From Terrilactibacillus tamarindi (GTDB lineage: Bacteria; Bacillota; Bacilli; Bacillales; Sporolactobacillaceae), in contig NZ_WNHB01000012.1 of assembly GCF_009718825.1 (NCBI RefSeq), forward strand, positions 1 through 64,000: a stretch of 64,000 nt of DNA. The letters run 5' to 3'. The translations under genes and the position numbers were made by a program. Positions 1 through 10,602 of this stretch are shown in pieces; positions within the stretch are counted from its first letter, which is position 1; every line of letters starts with the position of its first letter. The notes under the pieces are model-generated. The model was not told the DNA's origin. It worked only from the letters and a program-made list of their open reading frames with translations, and ran no database searches.

Positions 1-257
1 TTTAACTTCTCTGATTGATAAATTGATATGCATAGTTGATAGACTCGTGCTGGTAGTTATAAAGTGAGTCTTGAGGTCGATAGATTAAGATTATGTCAAT
101 AAATTTAATCGATAGAGACTACTCGGATGAAGCCTTATCGAGATCTTAGTTTGATCGGATTCATCATATCAATTAGGTTATTAAATTTATTAAAGCGGGT
201 AAAACTGAGTAAGACGATCTTAAGATTCTACAAAACCTTGAACAGACTGTCTGACTT

Positions 258-286
258 TTGATTTTGTCACCCTTTTACAATATAAT
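258..286 (+). promoter_or_regulatory. sigma-A-type promoter for dgkB
   Basis: A TTGATT -35 box (258-263) and a perfect TATAAT -10 box (281-286) are separated by exactly 17 bp. Transcription would start about 90 bp before dgkB. A 16-codon open frame (333-383) lies in the leader and its stop touches the dgkB ATG; it has no convincing ribosome binding site. Nothing else is recognisable in bases 1-257. Confidence 0.6.
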
Positions 287-383
287 GAAATGGTATGAGT
301 TAAAAAGCGTGAAGGTGAATATCTCTAAAAAGATGAACACAAATGAATTTGTAGATTTTTTTAAAATAGATCGGGTGATATGA

Positions 384-1331
384 ATGAAAAGAGCAAGATT
401 AATTTATAATCCGACGTCAGGTCGTGAAATCGTAAAAAAAAATATTCCTTACATATTAGAGCGTTTAGAGAATGCAGGATATGAAACATCTGCATACGCT
501 ACAAAAGGTGAAAATGATGCGACGCGTGAAGCTCGTCGAACAGTTGAGCGTCAATTTGATTTGGTCATTGCAGCTGGTGGAGATGGTACGATTAACGAAG
601 TCGTCAATGGTCTCGCTGAACAACCTTATCGCCCCAAGCTAGGCATTTTACCCGTGGGTACAACGAATGACTTTGCTCGGGCTATTAACATTCCACGTAC
701 CATTGCTGGAGCTTGTGATGTGTTGTGCGAGGGAGATGTTATTCCTCTCGATGTCGGAAAAGTGAATGATCGGTATTTTATTAATATCGCAGGTGGCGGT
801 AAGCTAACGGAACTCACTTATGACGTACCAAGTAAATTAAAAACGATGCTTGGACAGCTGGCTTACTATTTAAAGGGCATTGAGATGTTGCCTTCATTGC
901 GGCCAACGAATGTCCGTATTCAATATGATGACCGTGTTTTTGAAGGCGATATAATGATGTTTCTTGTATCCAATACCAATTCTGTCGGCGGTTTTGAAAA
1001 AATTGCTCCTCAAGCTTCAGTGCATGACGGTTTATTTGATTTAATCATACTTAAGAAAACGAATCTCGCGGAGTTCATACGTCTAGCGACTCTAGCTCTT
1101 CGGGGCGAACATATGCGTGATCCGAAAGTCATCTATGCTCAAGCTAAGCGAATTCATATCTATACCGATGAAAAAATGCAAATCAATTTAGACGGCGAGT
1201 ACGGCGGCGACTTACCAGGAGAATTTGTTAATTTATCGCATCATCTCGAATTGATCGTTCCCAAAGATATGGCTAGTCAGCAATTAAACGATTCCGAGCA
1301 GGTTGAAGAATTAGAAAGCCCAGAGGATTAA
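384..1331 (+). CDS. dgkB: diacylglycerol kinase (lipid kinase, DgkB family)
   Basis: This soluble lipid kinase phosphorylates diacylglycerol at the membrane so that it returns to phospholipid synthesis. The N-terminal nucleotide-binding lobe carries the family signature GGDGT at residues 65-69, followed by NEVVNGL. A second conserved stretch, GTTNDFARA, lies near residue 92. The C-terminal beta-sandwich is complete and ends in an acidic tail. At 315 residues it has the usual length of Bacillus DgkB. A GGGTG ribosome binding site precedes the ATG. It sits just before rlmCD, the same order as dgkB-yefA in B. subtilis, which supports the name. A bulged hairpin with a T-run separates the two genes. 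Confidence 0.93.
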   Translation: MKRARLIYNPTSGREIVKKNIPYILERLENAGYETSAYATKGENDATREARRTVERQFDLVIAAGGDGTINEVVNGLAEQPYRPKLGILPVGTTNDFARAINIPRTIAGACDVLCEGDVIPLDVGKVNDRYFINIAGGGKLTELTYDVPSKLKTMLGQLAYYLKGIEMLPSLRPTNVRIQYDDRVFEGDIMMFLVSNTNSVGGFEKIAPQASVHDGLFDLIILKKTNLAEFIRLATLALRGEHMRDPKVIYAQAKRIHIYTDEKMQINLDGEYGGDLPGEFVNLSHHLELIVPKDMASQQLNDSEQVEELESPED

Positions 1332-1348
1332 TTAAAAGATTTTACTTT

Positions 1349-1395
1349 AAGAAAGACAAGTACGCATACAGACAGCGTGCTTTCTTTTTATTTAT
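1349..1395 (+). terminator. probable terminator after dgkB
   Basis: A GAAAG/CTTTC stem with an inner TACGC/GCGTG stem and a 5-nt bulge is followed by a T-rich tract. The bulge makes it a weaker candidate than the other terminators in the window. Confidence 0.5.
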
Positions 1396-1418
1396 TGTAT
1401 TGAAAAAGGTGGAATAAG

Positions 1419-2807
1419 ATGAAGTCAGGCATTCCAGTAGAAAAAAATCAAGAAGTAGATGTGACTTTTACAGACTTAACCCATGAAGGAGCAGGAATTG
1501 CTAAAGTTGAAGGGTATACATTATTTGTCCCAGGAGCTCTTCCAGGAGAAAAAGGGATCGTAAAAATTGTTAAAACAAAAAAAGGTTACGGCTATGCGAA
1601 ATTAATCGAAATAAAAGAAAAAAGTCCAGATCGAGTGGATCCTCCGTGTTACATATATGATCAATGCGGAGGATGCCAGCTCCAACATCTGAGCTACAAA
1701 GGTCAATTAATATATAAAAAACAAGTCGTTCAAGATGTTTTAACACGAATAGGTGGCATAAAAGATGCCACGGTCCATGATACATTAGGAATGGAAGACC
1801 CATGGACTTACCGTAATAAAGTGCAAGTACCCGTTGCCTCACAAAATGGTGAACTTATTGCTGGATTTTTTCGAAAAAGAAGCCATGATATTGTTGAAAT
1901 GGATAAATGTATTATTACCGAAGAAACGATAGATGAGGTCATCCAAGAAGTCAAAAGGATCGCCAAAACATGCGGTATTACTCCATACGCTGAACAAAAA
2001 CATCGCGGAACACTAAGGCATATCATGGCTCGGATTGGCGTTAATACGGGTGAAGTGATGGTCGTGCTTGTCACAAGAACAAAAGATCTACCTTTCCGTA
2101 AATCATTAATAAAAGGGATTACCGAAGCTTTTCCTCAAGTCAAATCGATCGTTCAAAATGTAAATACGAAACGAACAAATGCGATTTTTGGTAATGAAAC
2201 TCAAGTCCTATGGGGAAGAGACGTGATCTACGATACGATCGGCGACGTGAAGTTTGCAATATCAGCACGTTCTTTCTATCAAATCAACCCAAGTCAAACA
2301 AAGGTCCTCTATGACAAGGTGCTTGAGTATGCTAAGCTCTCAGGAACTGAATCTGTCATTGATGCCTATTGCGGCATTGGTACCATTTCATTATTCCTCG
2401 CTCAAAAAGCAGGACATGTTTATGGGGTTGAAATTGTTCCTGAAGCGATAGAAGATGCAAAGAAGAATGCGGAATTAAATCAAATAACAAATGCCACTTT
2501 TGAAGCAGGACAAGCAGAAAAAGTCATCCCAGCATGGTATAATCAAGGGATAAAAGCAGATGTCATCGTCGTCGATCCTCCGCGAAAAGGCTGCGATGAA
2601 GCCCTTCTTCAAACCATGATCGACATGAAACCGAAACGAATTGTGTATGTGTCTTGTAATCCAGCGACATTGGCGAGGGATTTAAAAGTGTTAGAAGCAG
2701 GTGGATTTAGGACAGTTGAAGTGCAGCCGGTGGACATGTTTCCGCAGACGATGCACGTTGAGGTAGTATCGCAGATTATTTTAAAAGAAGAAGCAGGTTC
2801 CCGGTAA
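1419..2807 (+). CDS. rlmCD: 23S rRNA (uracil-C5)-methyltransferase RlmCD
   Basis: This enzyme uses S-adenosylmethionine to methylate 23S rRNA uridines (U747 and U1939 in B. subtilis). An N-terminal TRAM domain (about residues 1-68) is followed by the iron-sulfur cysteines C77, C83 and C86 and a later Cys in MDKCII. The SAM-binding motif is [12 protein letters not shown], and the catalytic cysteine lies in [12 protein letters not shown]. The C-terminus carries the conserved [11 protein letters not shown]. At 462 residues it is full length. The ATG at 1419 follows an AAAGGTGG site. The gene end is the apparent insertion point of the island that follows, but the reading frame remains intact. Confidence 0.95.
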   Translation: MKSGIPVEKNQEVDVTFTDLTHEGAGIAKVEGYTLFVPGALPGEKGIVKIVKTKKGYGYAKLIEIKEKSPDRVDPPCYIYDQCGGCQLQHLSYKGQLIYKKQVVQDVLTRIGGIKDATVHDTLGMEDPWTYRNKVQVPVASQNGELIAGFFRKRSHDIVEMDKCIITEETIDEVIQEVKRIAKTCGITPYAEQKHRGTLRHIMARIGVNTGEVMVVLVTRTKDLPFRKSLIKGITEAFPQVKSIVQNVNTKRTNAIFGNETQVLWGRDVIYDTIGDVKFAISARSFYQINPSQTKVLYDKVLEYAKLSGTESVIDAYCGIGTISLFLAQKAGHVYGVEIVPEAIEDAKKNAELNQITNATFEAGQAEKVIPAWYNQGIKADVIVVDPPRKGCDEALLQTMIDMKPKRIVYVSCNPATLARDLKVLEAGGFRTVEVQPVDMFPQTMHVEVVSQIILKEEAGSR

Positions 2808-2824
2808 GGGAAAAACCTGCTTCT
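2789..2824. terminator. bidirectional hairpin spanning the stops of rlmCD and the recombinase remnant
   Basis: A perfect 11-bp inverted repeat (AGAAGCAGGTT at 2789-2799 and its complement at 2814-2824) covers the rlmCD stop codon. It also reaches the stop codon of the convergent recombinase remnant. No long T-run follows on either side. Confidence 0.6.
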
Positions 2825-3674
2825 ATTCAAATGTTGGGGCGGCAAATCGATAATGAATTATTGGTGTGCCGTCCTCTTTTACTTCAATTCGGTTAATTAA
2901 CCGATGTAAAATTTCAGGAGTTAAATCATCAAAGTTTAAAAAGTGAAGAAGCTCTTCTTTTAGCTTGTCGTTATTATCCATGACTTGCTCACTTTCAAGC
3001 ATCGTGATCATTTCATTTTTCTTTTCACTAAGCTGAGCGAGTTCGTTATTATTATCTTCCACCATATCTAAATACTTATCTTGATTGATTTTCTCATCGG
3101 CGAGCATATTGATGAATTTCCTTTTTCGCACTTTTAGAACATCCATTTGCTTGTTGAGCTTATCAAGTTTTTGTTGAATATCCTTCTTTGATTTCTTCGA
3201 CTTTGTCTCTAGTTCTTTCAGAAATTGTTCTTTATCAATTTCTTGAACAAGTTTTTGAATATCATACAAGATTGTCTCTTTGAGAAAGTCTTCTTTAATC
3301 GTATGGGCGGTACAAGCTTTTTTGCCATGACGAGCATAATTTCCACAAATGTAACCATTAGGTCTATTACTCCGGAACCACATTCCCTTCCCACAATCAG
3401 CGCAAAACAGAATGTTTGTGAACAAGTGAAGCTTAGGAGCTGTAATGAATTTCTTTCTTTGTTTCATCAACCTTTGCACATCTTCTAACATATCTCTTGG
3501 AATAATGGCATCATGCTTATCTCGAAAGATAAACTGTTCCTTTTCAGATTGTTTTTTCCGCTTTTTGCTCGGTAATGCTCTAGGAATGATTTCATCCAGT
3601 CTATATTTGTCTTCTTTTTCTTGTCCTCCACTCTTGGAGTCCTCTTTTCCTGTTAAAAATGAATGCTCTTGGCC
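2823..3674 (-). pseudogene. large serine recombinase, C-terminal remnant
   Basis: Only the C-terminal half of a large serine integrase is present. The readable frame runs upstream to an in-frame stop at 3675-3677. It holds the end of the recombinase domain (KHDAIIPRDMLEDVQ) and a zinc beta-ribbon (CADCGKGM followed by ICGNY and a further Cys). A long coiled coil (KKDIQQKLDKLNKQMDVLK) and a C-terminal tail follow. The N-terminal resolvase domain with the catalytic serine is missing, so it cannot recombine DNA. It converges on rlmCD with 15 bp between the stops, as expected for an integrase next to its attachment site in the rlmCD 3' end. B. subtilis 168 also carries recombinase genes (yefB, yefC) immediately after yefA (rlmCD). 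Confidence 0.85.
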
Positions 3675-3849
3675 TCAAGCGATAATCATCTTACTTTTAA
3701 GAAATTAATATTCTTATAGGTCTAAGGAACTATTTTTGCTATGGTAAAATAAATAAGACACAAAATAAGATTTTCCAAGAAAGCACATATCTTATTTCAT
3801 AAAAGAGGTAGTATAATTAGACTGGAAATTATTTAGGAGGAAAATCATC

Positions 3850-5349
3850 ATGATTACAGGTGAAATTAAAAATAAAATCGATGGGATTTGGACAACGCTT
3901 TGGACAGAGGGCAATACAAATCCATTAACAAATATTGAGCAATTAACTTATTTGCTGTTCATTAAAGGATTAGATGAAAGCGAATTGCGTAAAGAAAAGG
4001 ATGCGGCTTTTTTAGGCTTAGAACATACAGGTGTTTTCTCTGAAATGCCAGCTGATTTTACGGAAATACAAAAAGAACATTGGCCAAAAATGCGATGGAC
4101 TCAATTTAAACAACTTCCTGCTGAAGAGATGCATCAAGTGATGATTACTACTATCTTCCCATTTATTAAAACATTAGGAGGTAAAGAAGATTCTGCATTC
4201 TCTAAATATATGAAAGATGCTTCGTTCATGATTAATAAACCAGCAACACTGCAAAAGGTTGTCACAGCACTTGATAGTATTCCAATGGAAGATCGTGATA
4301 CACAAGGAGACATCTACGAGTATTTATTATCAAAGTTACAAACGTCCGGTACAAACGGTCAGTTTAGAACACCGCGCCACATTATCAATATGATTGTCGA
4401 GTTGATGAAACCAACACCTGAAGATACAATTATTGACCCTGCAATGGGATCAGCGGGTTTCTTAGTATCAGCAAGTGAATACTTACGTAAGAACCATAGT
4501 AATTTATTTCTTGTAGAGGGATTAAAGAATCATTTCCACAAAGAAATGTTCTATGGAAATGATATGGATACAACGATGTTACGAATTGGTGCAATGAATA
4601 TGATGCTACATGGTGTAGATGCGCCAAACATTGAATATCGAGATTCTTTATCGGAAGACAACATAGAGGCGGAGAATTATACATTAGTATTAGCCAATCC
4701 GCCATTTAAAGGTTCATTAGACTATGAATCTGTATCAAATGACTTATTAAAAATCGCTAAAACAAAGAAAACGGAGTTGCTGTTTTTATCCTTATTCTTG
4801 CGTATCCTAAAACCGGGTGGACGAGCAGCAGTTATTGTACCGGATGGCGTTTTATTTGGTAGCTCTAATGCTCATAAAGCCATACGGAAAGAAATCATTG
4901 ATAACAATAAGTTAGATGCGATTATCTCCATGCCAAGTGGAGTCTTTAAACCATATGCAGGGGTATCAACGGGAATTATGATTTTTACGAAAACAGGCAC
5001 AGGTGGTACAGACAAAGTATGGTTCTATGATATGAAAGCAGATGGGTATTCACTAGATGATAAAAGGTCACCAATTGAAGAAAATGATATTGCTGATATT
5101 ATTGAACGTTTTAGCAATTTATCAAGCGAAAAAGAACGCAAACGGACAGAACAATCATTCTTTGTACCAGTTGATAAAATTCGGGAGCAAGGGTATGATT
5201 TGTCGATTAATAAGTATAAAGAGGTTGAGTATGAGGAAGTGGAGTTTGCTTCAACGATAGAAATAATTGGAAAAATTGAGAGTCTTGAATTAGAGATTAT
5301 TAAAGGAATTAATGAGCTGAAAGATATGTTGAAAGCTGGTGACATATAG
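3850..5349 (+). CDS. hsdM: type I restriction-modification system, methyltransferase subunit
   Basis: This is the DNA N6-adenine methyltransferase subunit of a type I restriction enzyme. It acts with HsdS to protect host DNA and with HsdR to restrict foreign DNA. An N-terminal helical HsdM domain (about 1-150) precedes the methyltransferase core. The SAM-binding motif DPAMGSAGFLVSA starts near residue 195 and the catalytic NPPF lies near residue 283. The 499-residue length is normal. The start follows a good TTAGGAGG site. It is the first gene of the hsdMSR operon, about 170 bp beyond the recombinase remnant. Its last bases abut or overlap hsdS. Confidence 0.95.
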   Translation: MITGEIKNKIDGIWTTLWTEGNTNPLTNIEQLTYLLFIKGLDESELRKEKDAAFLGLEHTGVFSEMPADFTEIQKEHWPKMRWTQFKQLPAEEMHQVMITTIFPFIKTLGGKEDSAFSKYMKDASFMINKPATLQKVVTALDSIPMEDRDTQGDIYEYLLSKLQTSGTNGQFRTPRHIINMIVELMKPTPEDTIIDPAMGSAGFLVSASEYLRKNHSNLFLVEGLKNHFHKEMFYGNDMDTTMLRIGAMNMMLHGVDAPNIEYRDSLSEDNIEAENYTLVLANPPFKGSLDYESVSNDLLKIAKTKKTELLFLSLFLRILKPGGRAAVIVPDGVLFGSSNAHKAIRKEIIDNNKLDAIISMPSGVFKPYAGVSTGIMIFTKTGTGGTDKVWFYDMKADGYSLDDKRSPIEENDIADIIERFSNLSSEKERKRTEQSFFVPVDKIREQGYDLSINKYKEVEYEEVEFASTIEIIGKIESLELEIIKGINELKDMLKAGDI

Positions 5350-5350
5350 A

Positions 5351-6487
5351 ATGGAATTTAAATGTATAGGTGATATTGCATCATTTGTTAATGGATTTGC
5401 TTTTAAACCAGAACAATGGGAAACTGTAGGTTTGCCAATTATACGTATACAAAATCTTACAAGTTCTACCAGTGAGTTTAACTATTATAATGGAAAAATT
5501 GATGATAAATATATTGTTAATAAAGGTGACATTTTAATAGCATGGTCTGCAAGTTTAGGGGTTCACGAATGGAATGAAGATAAGGCTCTATTAAATCAAC
5601 ATATTTTTAAAGTGGTGTTTAACAAAGTTGAAGTAAATAAAAGTTACTTTAAATATATGGTATCACATGCTTTAACAATGGCTACGAAATATCTTCATGG
5701 ATCTACAATGAAACATTTGACTAAAAAGTATTTTGACAATATTCAAATTCCATTTCCTTCATTAAGAATACAAGAACACATAGGAAAGGTTTTAGATAAC
5801 GTAAATAATTTAGTTAACAAGCGAAGATCTCAAATCGCTGCATTAGATGAATTAACACAAAGTGTGTTTTTGGAAATGTTTGGAAATCCTAAATCTCAAA
5901 ATACTAAATTTGCCAAGAAATCACTTGGTGATTTTGGTGAAGTAATTACTGGTAATACACCATCACGTAAAGTTAAAGAATATTATGGTGACCATATTGA
6001 ATGGATTAAATCAGATAATATTAATACCCCTTATCATTTTTTGACTACAGCAGAAGAATATTTGTCCGAAAAAGGTATGGAAAAAGGGCGTATAGCACCT
6101 AAAAACTCAATTTTGATTACTTGTATAGCTGGTTCGAAAAGTTGTATAGGGAATGCTGCAATTGCAGATAGAAAAGTAGCTTTTAATCAACAAATTAATG
6201 CGATTATACCAAGAGGAAATCCTTTCTTCTTATATACGCAATTTTTAGTAGGAAAAGAATTAGTTCAGTCGGCATCTACTAATGGAATGAAGGGGCTTGT
6301 TAGTAAGGGATCCTTTCAAAAAATTGAGTTTATTTCCCCTCCAAACGAATTGCAAGATGAATTTGGGAATAAATTTTTAGTTATTCAAAATCAAAAACAA
6401 CAATTATTAACTTCTCTTCAGAAAATGGAAGAGTTATATAATTCACTTTTACAAAAGTCCTTCAAAGGTGAGTTATTCCAAGATTAA
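5351..6487 (+). CDS. hsdS: type I restriction-modification system, specificity subunit
   Basis: HsdS gives the complex its target sequence. Two target-recognition domains lie at about residues 1-165 and 190-345. Each is followed by a helical spacer with the repeated theme LDELTQSVFLEMFGNP and LQKMEELYNSLLQKSFKGELF. I chose ATG 5351, one base after the hsdM stop. A GTG at 5339 would overlap hsdM by 11 bp, but neither start has a strong ribosome binding site, so translational coupling is likely. The recognition sequence cannot be predicted. Domain boundaries look intact with no sign of phase variation or a second silent hsdS. Confidence 0.92.
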   Translation: MEFKCIGDIASFVNGFAFKPEQWETVGLPIIRIQNLTSSTSEFNYYNGKIDDKYIVNKGDILIAWSASLGVHEWNEDKALLNQHIFKVVFNKVEVNKSYFKYMVSHALTMATKYLHGSTMKHLTKKYFDNIQIPFPSLRIQEHIGKVLDNVNNLVNKRRSQIAALDELTQSVFLEMFGNPKSQNTKFAKKSLGDFGEVITGNTPSRKVKEYYGDHIEWIKSDNINTPYHFLTTAEEYLSEKGMEKGRIAPKNSILITCIAGSKSCIGNAAIADRKVAFNQQINAIIPRGNPFFLYTQFLVGKELVQSASTNGMKGLVSKGSFQKIEFISPPNELQDEFGNKFLVIQNQKQQLLTSLQKMEELYNSLLQKSFKGELFQD

Positions 6488-6523
6488 GAGGTTGAAAGAG
6501 TGTATTCTCGTAAAGGAGATGAT

Positions 6524-9500
6524 ATGATGTCGAATTTTGGATTTTTGCAGGAGAAGAAAACGTTTAGTAGCTTTGCGAATGCTTGTGTTGAAGCGGAGAA
6601 AGCGATGCAAGTTAGTCCAGCAACGTGTGCGATTTTATCGCGCCGTGCGCTGGAGTTAGCTGTGAAATGGGTTTATCAGTTCGATCAGGATGTGAAAATT
6701 CCGTATCAAGATAATTTATCAAGCTTGATTCATGATCGACATTTCCTAGCCATTATAGATGAAGAATTGTTGCCAATGTTGAAATACATTGTAAAGTTAG
6801 GCAATGCAGCTGTTCATACAAATGTCGCAATTACACGAGATGAAGCGGTTTTGTCGTTACATAATTTACACCAATTTATTTCGTGGATTGATTATTGTTA
6901 TGCAGAGGAATATACAGCACCAGAATTTAATGAATCTCTTCTTTATACATCAGAGTATAAGCGTGAACGACCGGAAGAACTTCATGATTTATATGAAAAG
7001 CTAAGTGCCAAAGACCAGAGTCTGGACGAGTTGCGTAGGCAAAACGAAGAACTACGTAAGCAGTTAACAGCGAACCGAGTTATTCAACAGGAAGAGTATC
7101 AGTTCCAAGTCGATGAAATATCAGAGTTTGAAACACGTAAACGTTATATTGACTTAGACTTGAAATTAGCAGGTTGGGAAATTGGGGAAAATGTGCTTGA
7201 GGAATATCCAGTGCAAGGAATGCCAAATAACACGGGGGAAGGTTTTGTTGACTATGTGTTACTTGGGACAAACGGTAAAGTGTTAGCAGTAGTAGAAGCA
7301 AAACGTACTTCAAGAGATGCAAAAGTCGGTCGTCAGCAAGCTAAGTTGTATGCAGACTGCATCGAACTAGCGCAGCAAATTCGACCAGTTATATACTATA
7401 CAAATGGCTTTGAAACGCATATTTGGCACGATGAATATCCTGCTCGCAGTACATCAGGATTTTATACACAAGATGAATTACAACTTATCATTGATCGCCG
7501 AACGTTGAAGAAACCATTAGTCAATATTGAAATTAATGATGGCATTACAAATCGTTATTATCAAAAGGAAGCTATTCTAGCTGTTTGTGATGCGTTCAGT
7601 CATAACGGGCGTAAAGCATTACTCGTCATGGCAACAGGAAGTGGGAAAACTCGTACTGCCATTTCATTAGTGGATGTATTAACGAGACATCATTGGATTA
7701 AAAATGTTTTATTTTTAGCGGATCGAAAGTCACTTGTTAAGCAAGCATTCCGTAACTTTAACACGCTTTTACCAAATTTGTCTTTAAGTAATATGCTTGA
7801 GAAAAAGTCGAACCCAGAGGATGCGAGGATGGTCTTTTCGACGTATCCAACGATGATGAACTCAATTGATGAAGTGAAAAGTAAAGATGGCAACCGTTTA
7901 TTTACGGTCGGTCATTTCGATTTAATCATTATCGATGAATCCCACCGTTCGATTTATCAAAAGTATAAAAGCATTTTTGACTATTTTGATGGGATGCTTG
8001 TTGGGTTAACCGCAACACCAAAGGATGAACTGGATAAAAATACGTATACGATTTTTGATTTAGAAAACGGCGTACCTACTTTTGCCTATGAGCTGACAAA
8101 AGCAGTAGAAGACGAGTATTTAGTTGATTATCGAACACGTGAGACAACATTGAAGATTTTAGATGATGGGATTCGCTATGATGATCTATCAAAAGAAGAA
8201 CAAGAAGAATTTGAGGAAATTTTTGAAGATGAGCCACTGGTAAAAGATATCGACAGTGCTGCGATAAATCAATTTGTCTTTAATAAAAATACAATTGACC
8301 ACGTTTTGCAAGATGTTATGGAACATGGCATTAAGGTAGAAGGTGGGGATAAACTAGGAAAGACAATTATCTTTGCGAAAAATCATAAGCACGCCTTAGC
8401 CATTAAAGAGCGTTTCGATTTGAAATTCCCTGAGTACGGTGGTAGCTTTGCAGAAGTTATTGATTATAGCGTGGAATATTACCAAACGTTAATTGATGAC
8501 TTTTCAGATAAAAATAAAATGCCACAAATTGCGATTTCGGTTGATATGCTTGATACAGGAATTGATGTACCAGAAGTTGTGAATCTCGTTTTCTTCAAAA
8601 AGGTCCGCTCTAAAACGAAATTCTGGCAAATGATTGGTCGCGGAACACGTTTAGGTGAGGATTTATTTGGTCCGGGAATGGATAAAGAGTATTTCTTGAT
8701 TTTTGATTATTTGCGAAACTTCGAGTACTTTCGTGCCAATGAAAAAGGAGAAGAATCGAAAGTTACACAAACACTTACTGAAAAGTTGTTTAACTCAAAG
8801 GTTGATATTGTTCGTGAGTTGCAAGATGTTCAGTATCAAGTACAGCCCTATTCTGAATACCGTCAACAGCTAATAAAAGAAATTTTGGCTGATATACGCG
8901 CTTTAAACGTTGAAAACTTCCGGGTGCGTCAATATTTGCAATACGTGCATAAGTATCAAAACGCAGACAACTGGCAAGCATTATCCGTTGTTCAGACTAA
9001 CGAAGTAAAAGAAAATATTTCACCGTTAATAGCACCAATTGATGATGATGAATTAGCTAAGCGTTTTGACTTATTAATGTTAACAATAGAATTGGCACAA
9101 TTGCAATCAAACAATGCAACTAAATCTATTCGTCGAGTTGTTGATACAGCAGAGGCACTTTCTAAATTAGGGACAATTCCGGCAGTAGAAGCACAAAAAG
9201 AAATCATAGATGATGTGCGAACAAGTGAGTTTTGGCAAGAAGCATCGATAGCAGATTTGGAAAAAGTACGTGAGGCCTTGCGTGATTTAATTCGCTATAT
9301 TGAGCGTACCCAACAGAAAATTTATTACACTGATTTTAAAGATGAAGTAATGGAAGTAAGAGAAAACGAGTCGATTTTAAATGTAAATGATCTTCAAAGC
9401 TATCGTAAAAAGGTCGAACATTATTTAAAAGAACATCAACATGAAGACACATTAGCAATCTATAAACTTCGTAATAATAAGCCATTAACTAAACAAGATA

Positions 9501-9865
9501 TTGAGTACTTAGAGCAGATTCTATGGAATGAACTAGGCTCTAAAGAACAGTATGAAAAAGATTTTGGTGATACACCAATAACAAAACTTGTTCGGAAAAT
9601 TGTTGGATTAGACCGAAAAGCAGCTGTTGAAGCATTCTCTATATTCTTATCAGAAGAAAACTTAAATCTACAACAAACACAATTTGTCGAGTTAATTATT
9701 GATTATGTAGTGAAAAACGGAACTCTTGAGCGCCAAGCATTACAACAGGATCCTTTTACAACATTAGGTGGAATAACAGTCGTGTTCAAAGACCAACTGC
9801 CAAAAGCAAAAGGGATTTTAGATATTATTGATATGATTAATCGTAATGCAGAGGGGATTTCTTGA
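6524..9865 (+). CDS. hsdR: type I restriction-modification system, restriction/translocase subunit
   Basis: HsdR translocates and cleaves unmethylated DNA. The protein starts with a DUF4145-like helical region (about 1-150), then a coiled coil. The PD-(D/E)xK nuclease follows, with an Asp in FVDYVL and VVEAKR near residue 257. The SF2 helicase motor has Walker A ATGSGKT near residue 371 and DESH near 470. Motif VI lies in MIGRGTRLGEDLF, and a long helical C-terminus follows. A GTG at 6500 is in frame, but AAAGGAG seven bases before ATG 6524 marks the real start, giving about 1113 residues. It ends the hsdMSR operon, 36 bp after hsdS. Confidence 0.94.
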   Translation: MMSNFGFLQEKKTFSSFANACVEAEKAMQVSPATCAILSRRALELAVKWVYQFDQDVKIPYQDNLSSLIHDRHFLAIIDEELLPMLKYIVKLGNAAVHTNVAITRDEAVLSLHNLHQFISWIDYCYAEEYTAPEFNESLLYTSEYKRERPEELHDLYEKLSAKDQSLDELRRQNEELRKQLTANRVIQQEEYQFQVDEISEFETRKRYIDLDLKLAGWEIGENVLEEYPVQGMPNNTGEGFVDYVLLGTNGKVLAVVEAKRTSRDAKVGRQQAKLYADCIELAQQIRPVIYYTNGFETHIWHDEYPARSTSGFYTQDELQLIIDRRTLKKPLVNIEINDGITNRYYQKEAILAVCDAFSHNGRKALLVMATGSGKTRTAISLVDVLTRHHWIKNVLFLADRKSLVKQAFRNFNTLLPNLSLSNMLEKKSNPEDARMVFSTYPTMMNSIDEVKSKDGNRLFTVGHFDLIIIDESHRSIYQKYKSIFDYFDGMLVGLTATPKDELDKNTYTIFDLENGVPTFAYELTKAVEDEYLVDYRTRETTLKILDDGIRYDDLSKEEQEEFEEIFEDEPLVKDIDSAAINQFVFNKNTIDHVLQDVMEHGIKVEGGDKLGKTIIFAKNHKHALAIKERFDLKFPEYGGSFAEVIDYSVEYYQTLIDDFSDKNKMPQIAISVDMLDTGIDVPEVVNLVFFKKVRSKTKFWQMIGRGTRLGEDLFGPGMDKEYFLIFDYLRNFEYFRANEKGEESKVTQTLTEKLFNSKVDIVRELQDVQYQVQPYSEYRQQLIKEILADIRALNVENFRVRQYLQYVHKYQNADNWQALSVVQTNEVKENISPLIAPIDDDELAKRFDLLMLTIELAQLQSNNATKSIRRVVDTAEALSKLGTIPAVEAQKEIIDDVRTSEFWQEASIADLEKVREALRDLIRYIERTQQKIYYTDFKDEVMEVRENESILNVNDLQSYRKKVEHYLKEHQHEDTLAIYKLRNNKPLTKQDIEYLEQILWNELGSKEQYEKDFGDTPITKLVRKIVGLDRKAAVEAFSIFLSEENLNLQQTQFVELIIDYVVKNGTLERQALQQDPFTTLGGITVVFKDQLPKAKGILDIIDMINRNAEGIS

Positions 9866-10033
9866 GTAGTAACCCAAGCTGACAGCTACAACAGAAAACC
9901 CAATCTATAGTTACCTTTTTTAAGACACCTTTGATATGTTTATTAGGGTGTTTATTTTTATCTTAGAAAACAAAACTTCTTGCATAAAGCAACACTCTAA
10001 ATTAAAAATCATTCTGGAAGGATGAAGCACATT

Positions 10034-10528
10034 ATGAGAGACCCCAATAGAATTAAGAGAATATTAACCCTGCTCCAGAAGATATGGGAACACCAAGCCG
10101 ATGTGAGGTTTAATCAATTAATTTCAAACTTACAAAGTCTCTATTCTCAAGAAAATAACAGTTTTGGTCGTAGAGAAGTATATACTAAAAACTTTATTGA
10201 CCTAGAGAAAACATCTTACCTAGACTTTTTCTACCTTGAGGATGATAAGTGGGAGGAATTTCTGACCTCATATTGGTCAAGTATTGAACAAGAATTAATG
10301 CTACGAAGAGAGGAAATTAATGTGGATAAGATTGAAGAAGTAATAAGGCTCTTCATTGAAGCAGGGATTGAGAGTGAACAGATTACGATTCCCTTTAAAG
10401 AAAACCTAAAAGCGTTTTTTGTTCAAGAAAGTAGATGGTTAACGGTTGAAGCAATAGTAAATCTGGTTCGAAACTTTTCACAAAATGAGAGAAGAGAACT
10501 TTTTGTAAAGGTAAAGTGTTATATCTGA
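10034..10528 (+). CDS. hypothetical protein downstream of hsdR
   Basis: A 164-residue predicted cytosolic, mostly helical protein with no membrane segment. The N-terminus (MRDPNRIKRILTLLQKIW, then YLDFFYLEDD) weakly recalls the short DUF1040-type proteins that begin with RDPNRI and contain a Phe-Tyr-acidic patch, but this is only an impression. The ATG at 10034 has GGAAGG 12 bases upstream. The in-frame ATG at 10022 abuts that site and is less likely. It follows hsdR by about 170 bp and ends before a strong terminator, so it could be a small accessory of the restriction operon or an independent island gene. Confidence 0.6.
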   Translation: MRDPNRIKRILTLLQKIWEHQADVRFNQLISNLQSLYSQENNSFGRREVYTKNFIDLEKTSYLDFFYLEDDKWEEFLTSYWSSIEQELMLRREEINVDKIEEVIRLFIEAGIESEQITIPFKENLKAFFVQESRWLTVEAIVNLVRNFSQNERRELFVKVKCYI

Positions 10529-10570
10529 TTTGTAATAAGGTAATGAATTGAATTTTACAAAATAAAAAAC

Positions 10571-10602
10571 AGAAGGAGTATTTTTATCTCCTTCTATTTT
10601 TT
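10571..10602 (+). terminator. rho-independent terminator
   Basis: An 8-bp stem AGAAGGAG/CTCCTTCT (10571-10578, 10588-10595) with a short AT loop is followed by a T-rich run. It closes the restriction module. The remaining roughly 300 bp before the next gene is AT-rich and shows no gene. Confidence 0.75.

Noticed and set aside
2823-3674. Functional integrase
   Set aside because: The catalytic resolvase domain is absent and an in-frame stop precedes the remaining part.
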